Assembly (NCBI GenBank): GCA_013423385.1
Contig: BLZA01000017.1
Coordinates: forward strand, 806,001 to 870,000
Direction: 5' to 3'
DNA: 64,000 bases
From: Naganishia liquefaciens
Taxonomy: Eukaryota; Basidiomycota; Tremellomycetes; Filobasidiales; Filobasidiaceae
The notes under the pieces were generated by a model. It saw only the letters and a list, made by a program, of their open reading frames with translations. It did not search any database and had not been told where the DNA came from. The position numbers and the translations under genes are program-made. How positions within the stretch are numbered: the first letter of the stretch is position 1; every line of letters starts with the position of its first letter. Of this stretch, positions 59,801 to 64,000 are shown one piece after another.

Positions 59801-62800
59801 CTAGATTAGTGTTAAGGAGTAAAGAAGATCTGGAATACCCTTTGGTAAGGACGATCTTCAGTACAGGTAAAGCGAACTGAAAGGCTGAATTCCCCTTGGA
59901 ATCAGGATATGACGCATTCATATCTGCGTGCCATGAGTCCGATCCACCTTGTTTATTTGCGAAACATGGGTGTGAGATCCTCCATGTCCATTGTGAGTGT
60001 CATAATCCTTCCCTCAATTTATTGCTAATTTCTCCATCCGAACCCAGTCTATCATGGCTTTCGGAAGTCTGTGGGGCTTGATTGCATGTCATGCTTACGG
60101 CCATGCCGGCATGCGAGTCAGCTTTCCGGTCCGTCAAATGCTCAAATTGCTCAGCGATTCCATTTCGAGGAATATCGAGCGATTAAGTTATGCAGCAAGG
60201 CTACAGACTCGAAAGCTTATCAGTACCATTCCAACGGATGCTCACCCGACGGGATACATCGTTTCAAATGCGGACGATCTCATTCAGTTATTCGATGCCG
60301 ATTCCGGTGTTTTGGTCATTGGTGACGGAGCCAAGATTTTAGGCCCACGTACCGAACAAAGTCAAGAGATCCTGTACATCGCCGAATTCTTGCGTCTGAA
60401 GCGATACGAACAGATGCAAATCTCTCACAACATCGCCGAAGACTTTCCCGAGCTCAACAACCCGAAAAATCTCGAGATCATTTCCGGTCTCTTGTATGTC
60501 CCTCTTTCTGCGGGTGGGAACGATTTCATCGTGTTCTTGCGGAAGGGCCAGCTACGGGAGGTCCACTGGGCTGGTAAACCGTACAAGGAGGGACAAGAGA
60601 GTGCAGCAAGCTTGGAGCCTCGACAGTCATTCAAGGTACGTCAAAGCGAAAACGACATTTGCTTTCGTTTGTCTGACTCATCCATGTGGGACTCAGGCGT
60701 GGAGCGAAACCATTAAAGGTCGCAGCCGGGCGTGGACTGACGAACAATTAGAAACTGCTGGCGTGCTTGCATTGGTTTACGGAAAGTTCATTGAGGTACG
60801 TAGTTCAGGCGGATCCCGCAATCCTTTCACTAAATGTTGCTTGGCAGGTTTGGAGACAAAAGGAATCGGCCATGCGTACAAATCAGATGACGTCTATCCT
60901 TCTTAACAATGCGTCTCATGAAGGTATGTCAATCGCATTTATCAGTCGGTCGCCCATGCTCGGTCAAAGTCTGACTCATGCTTTGCAGTGCGTACACCCT
61001 TGAATCATATTATTAACTACCTGGAACTTGCCCTGGATGGACAATTGGATACCGAAACGCGGGAAAATCTTAGCCGATCGCACATGGCGTCGAAGAGTCT
61101 TCTCTTTACAATCAACGACTTGCTCGACCTCACGCGGATTGAGAGCGGGAACGAGACCGCTTTCAATGATCCTTTCGATTTGCGACAATGCATTGCTGAT
61201 GCCACCAAGGTGTATCAAGGGGAGGCTAAACGACGCCGTTTGGAGTTCGTCGTCGACCTCTCCGCGGCGCCAGATTGTCTCGTCTTGGGTGACCACAAGA
61301 AAGTGCGAACGGTCGTGGCGAATCTAGTCGCCAACGCGGGTGAGTGCTTACACATTCCGTGGATGTTGCCGTCACTCACTTTTTCTCTCCATGCACCTAG
61401 TGAAATATACATCCACCGGCAGAATTCGCATTGATTGCCGAACGCGCACCCAATCCGAAAGCGGACGATCTGTTCCAGTTGGCGAGAACATGATCGACGT
61501 TGAGATCGTCGTCAGTGACAGCGGCTGCGGTATACCGCGAGAAAAGCTGGAGGCAATGTTCATGACTTTCGAACAAGCTGATTCGGGACCCTCGCAACCA
61601 ACTGGTCTGGGCCTTGGTCTCGCTGTCGTTGCACGTATCGTGGAACAACTCGGCGGTCAACTTCGTGCAGAGTCTGAAGTGGATGTCGGAACCAGTTTCT
61701 ACTTCTCATTGCTCATGGCCAAGTTTGATCCCTCTACCTCCTCAGCATCCGCGACTACGATGTCAACCAGTGCTGCATCCGCGACTGGTGCGCTTCCCGT
61801 CCGTTCTCGATCGGGTTCATCTGTAGGCTCGGTAACATCGCAAAGGTCTCGAAGTTCCGAAATCGACACGTTTGTCCAAGCCTTTGCCTCATCGCATATG
61901 ACCAAGCCTCCTGATGTCAACCGAGATCCGAGAGTTCAGCAAGCCGAAGCCAGAATGAATCAACCAGGAACATTCCCTGTCACTGATAGCTCATGGCCAG
62001 TCAGGCCTACGAAACCCGATCAGGATGCAACAACACAGGCGGGCCGAGCAGGACGTTCAGGTTCCTTTTCCAGCGAGTCTAGGAAAAGGCCGAGTTCTTC
62101 CGACACTCAAGATTTGTGTACAAGCGACAGCGCAACGCTACCAACTGAGAACAAGCGGTCTATCGCACAAGGCGTTCAGGTGCAGGATAAAGCGTACGAA
62201 TCCTCTTCTCAGCGCGATTCCAAGAGCAATTCGACAGGTCAGAAGTCTCCCCAAGGATCGATCCTTCATGCTCGCGGTACGGTGAATAATCCACCAGTGA
62301 CTGAAAAACAGAAGAGCGTACACAAATTGAAGATTCTTGTGGTGGAGGTACGCCAAAGCCTGGCAGACAATGTTTTCTCGACTAATCAACTCCTTGTCTG
62401 TGCGATTCTTACACGCGCTATCAGGATGACGATGTAAATCGGAGAATTCTGGAGAGACGGCTCAAGCTCGATGGCCACAATGTCACATCGGAAATCAACG
62501 GGCAGGATGCTGTCGATCGCATCAAGAAGGATCCGGCATTTGACTGTATTCTTATGGATATCCAGTAAGCGCACGCCCGAATTGGGCGCCTCTCAGCCTT
62601 GCATACTGATGATGTATTCTTCAGGATGCCTGTAATGGATGGCAAGCAGGCGGCAGCAGCCATACGAAAATACGAAGAGTTGCTCGATCCGAGCCGGGTC
62701 CTTAACGCCCGACGAGTCGACAACAGGATACCAATTATCGCAGTATCAGCGACTTTGCTGGAGAGTCAGAAGGTCGAGCTAGGGGTAGACTTCGACGGCT

Positions 62801-62987
62801 GGATGTTGAAGCCAATCGACTTCAAGAGACTGTTGCATATCCTTGTTGGCATTTCCGAGCCGGACAGGCGAAAAGAAGATGCATATGAGAGGGGACGATG
62901 GGAGCGGGGGGGTTGGTTGAACGGTAAGTCTCGTTTGGCCTTCGACCTCAAGTCGGACAGCCTGACCGATCTGTTTATCCAGTATAA
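56831..62987 (+). CDS. Fungal phytochrome, hybrid histidine kinase with receiver domain
   Basis: Exons 56831-58393, 58447-58545, 58609-59844, 59906-59992, 60048-60635, 60697-60795, 60848-60923, 60989-61339, 61401-62347, 62425-62564, 62625-62923 and a tiny last exon give 1829 residues. A Ser-rich N-terminal extension of about 510 residues precedes the PAS domain. Cys518 in LQKCEDEPITTPGAVQGFG is the expected biliverdin-binding residue. The GAF domain has PMTDIPAQAREL and SPIHLVYLRNMGV; the PHY tongue has the PRQSF motif. The kinase has the H box NASHEVRTPLNH, N box LVANAVKY, SDSGCGIP and GLGLGLAVV; the receiver has VVEDDDVN, LMDIQMPVMDG and MLKPI. It senses red/far-red light. Without the final splice the frame would run to 63015. 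Confidence 0.93.
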
Positions 62988-64000
62988 TCCGTTTTGCTTT
63001 CGGACGATCGGCTAGGTTCCGCTTATGCGAGCGCCGTATATCTTGAATCCGGGGTATCCATCAGGAGCACGTTCACTGGAAACAGGACTTGGCGCCCACT
63101 CCGCGACAGACGGGGATAATGCAGCTATGCCTAATACTCACCGTCGAGAAAGCAGGCCGAGCTATACTCACCTGTAATCAATAGCACTCAAGGCCGAACC
63201 TGTTTTGCGAGAAGAATAATTGTACAAGGGGCACAAGCTATATCGCGTCCATCAGGCACTGTATATCTTTGTATTGACTGTATCCATGGGACGCTTTATC
63301 GGTTTGTATAGAGAAACATATAGCTCAGCTTCCGGCTTGTAGTCGCATATACAAGGAGACTGCTACACGCTTGCCCGTTTGCTACCACGTTAGCTCGAAG
63401 GCCAAGGCGCGCCTAACGGAGACATCAACATCTGAAATGCTCAAAATCAAGTCACTAATTAAGCAAGGCTGGGCTCTGAGGCTCCAAGGACTTTCGCCGA
63501 ACAGGCAGCAGGCGCCCCTGAGATCGGGCAGTGTAACGCAGACGAGGCGACGTTGGCTTTCAGAAGCTTGCCCAGACAGCTGTTTACAAGGGATCTGCTA
63601 GTCAAACTGCCCGCTCACCTGATCCTCTTCACCCAATATCAATTCGCAAACGCAAGTCGGCGCGATCGATGGCCTGACTGTACTGTCATGTACTACTGCT
63701 GCCCAGACTTTTAACGATCGAGTTCGAAAATTCCTCAGCTCGCGCTTTCAAAATAGATAATTCAGTCGATCCCGATCGACATCATCGGCATCCTCCGAGG
63801 TGACGGGATTCATTTCTTGGGCGCGTCATACTTCGGTCCAGATGACCGGTTTGGGATCTGTGACCATCGAAGCAGCTCAAGACTGTCGCGCCAAACCGCG
63901 AGCACAGTAAAGGCATCCGTGTATAGTCACTGGGTAGTACGGGATCATTATTGATATATGGCTGTGACAATTGGAAGAGGAGCAGTGAGCGCACGACCGC
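62988..64000. other. Right end of the window, no gene supported
   Basis: About 1 kb after the phytochrome gene. The few frames are short and without motifs; a minus-strand frame at 63,782-63,994 is not convincing. Confidence 0.5.

Overview
The window is gene-dense nuclear DNA of a fungus, most likely a basidiomycete (inference; a tremellomycete-like yeast or mould would fit). Almost every gene is cut by short GT-AG introns of about 50-100 nt, often with CTAAC/CTGAC-like branch sites, and several coding exons are only 3-26 nt long. The protein set is typically fungal: a Rim15-type kinase, eRF3/Sup35 with a Gln/Gly/Tyr-rich prion-like domain, Rho1, a WSC-GH71 alpha-1,3-glucanase, a Cys-3/Met4-type bZIP factor and a fungal phytochrome. 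I find no rRNA, tRNA, CRISPR array or recognisable transposable element. Exon limits were deduced by eye from reading frames, splice consensus and family conservation; where I list all exons, their summed length is a multiple of three.

Layout. 1-7 kb: C-terminal part of a Rim15/Cek1-like kinase with receiver domain, a small conserved protein (-), a DUF3500 protein and an Hsv2/WIPI3-like PROPPIN. 7-14.1 kb: a strikingly GC-rich block with ketopantoate reductase (-), an Arl3/ARFRP1 GTPase (+), prephenate dehydratase (-) and arginyl-tRNA synthetase (+), full of simple repeats. 14.5-31.4 kb: a DHA2-type MFS transporter, a 2.1-kb spacer, the WSC-WSC-GH71 glucanase, SUP35 and a 19-exon P5B ATPase (Ypk9/ATP13A2 type), all on +. 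31.7-43.7 kb: a TMEM19/DUF92 membrane protein (-), a DUF4604 protein (+), then RHO1, a Saf4/CCDC130 splicing factor, a DDHD-domain phospholipase and cofilin on -. 44.4-50 kb: a small conserved membrane protein (+), the Pol III subunit Rpc25 (-), mitochondrial ribosomal protein bL33m (+) and the bZIP factor (-). 49.6-53.9 kb: about 4.2 kb without a recognisable gene. 53.9-63 kb: a Ser/Arg-rich protein of unknown function and a long phytochrome hybrid histidine kinase, both on +. The last 1 kb holds no gene I can support.

The genes are mostly housekeeping and do not form a visible cluster or operon-like unit. Themes that recur are signalling by two-component domains (the kinase-receiver protein at one end, the phytochrome at the other), cell wall and polarity (Rho1, cofilin, GH71), membranes and traffic (PROPPIN, Arl3, P5B ATPase, DDHD lipase, TMEM19) and translation or transcription machinery (ArgRS, eRF3, bL33m, Rpc25, Saf4). 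I did not find a clear new biological system. The best leads are the density of micro-exons, the heavily extended phytochrome with its Ser-rich neighbour, and two unexplained stretches (37.6-38.4 kb and 49.6-53.9 kb).
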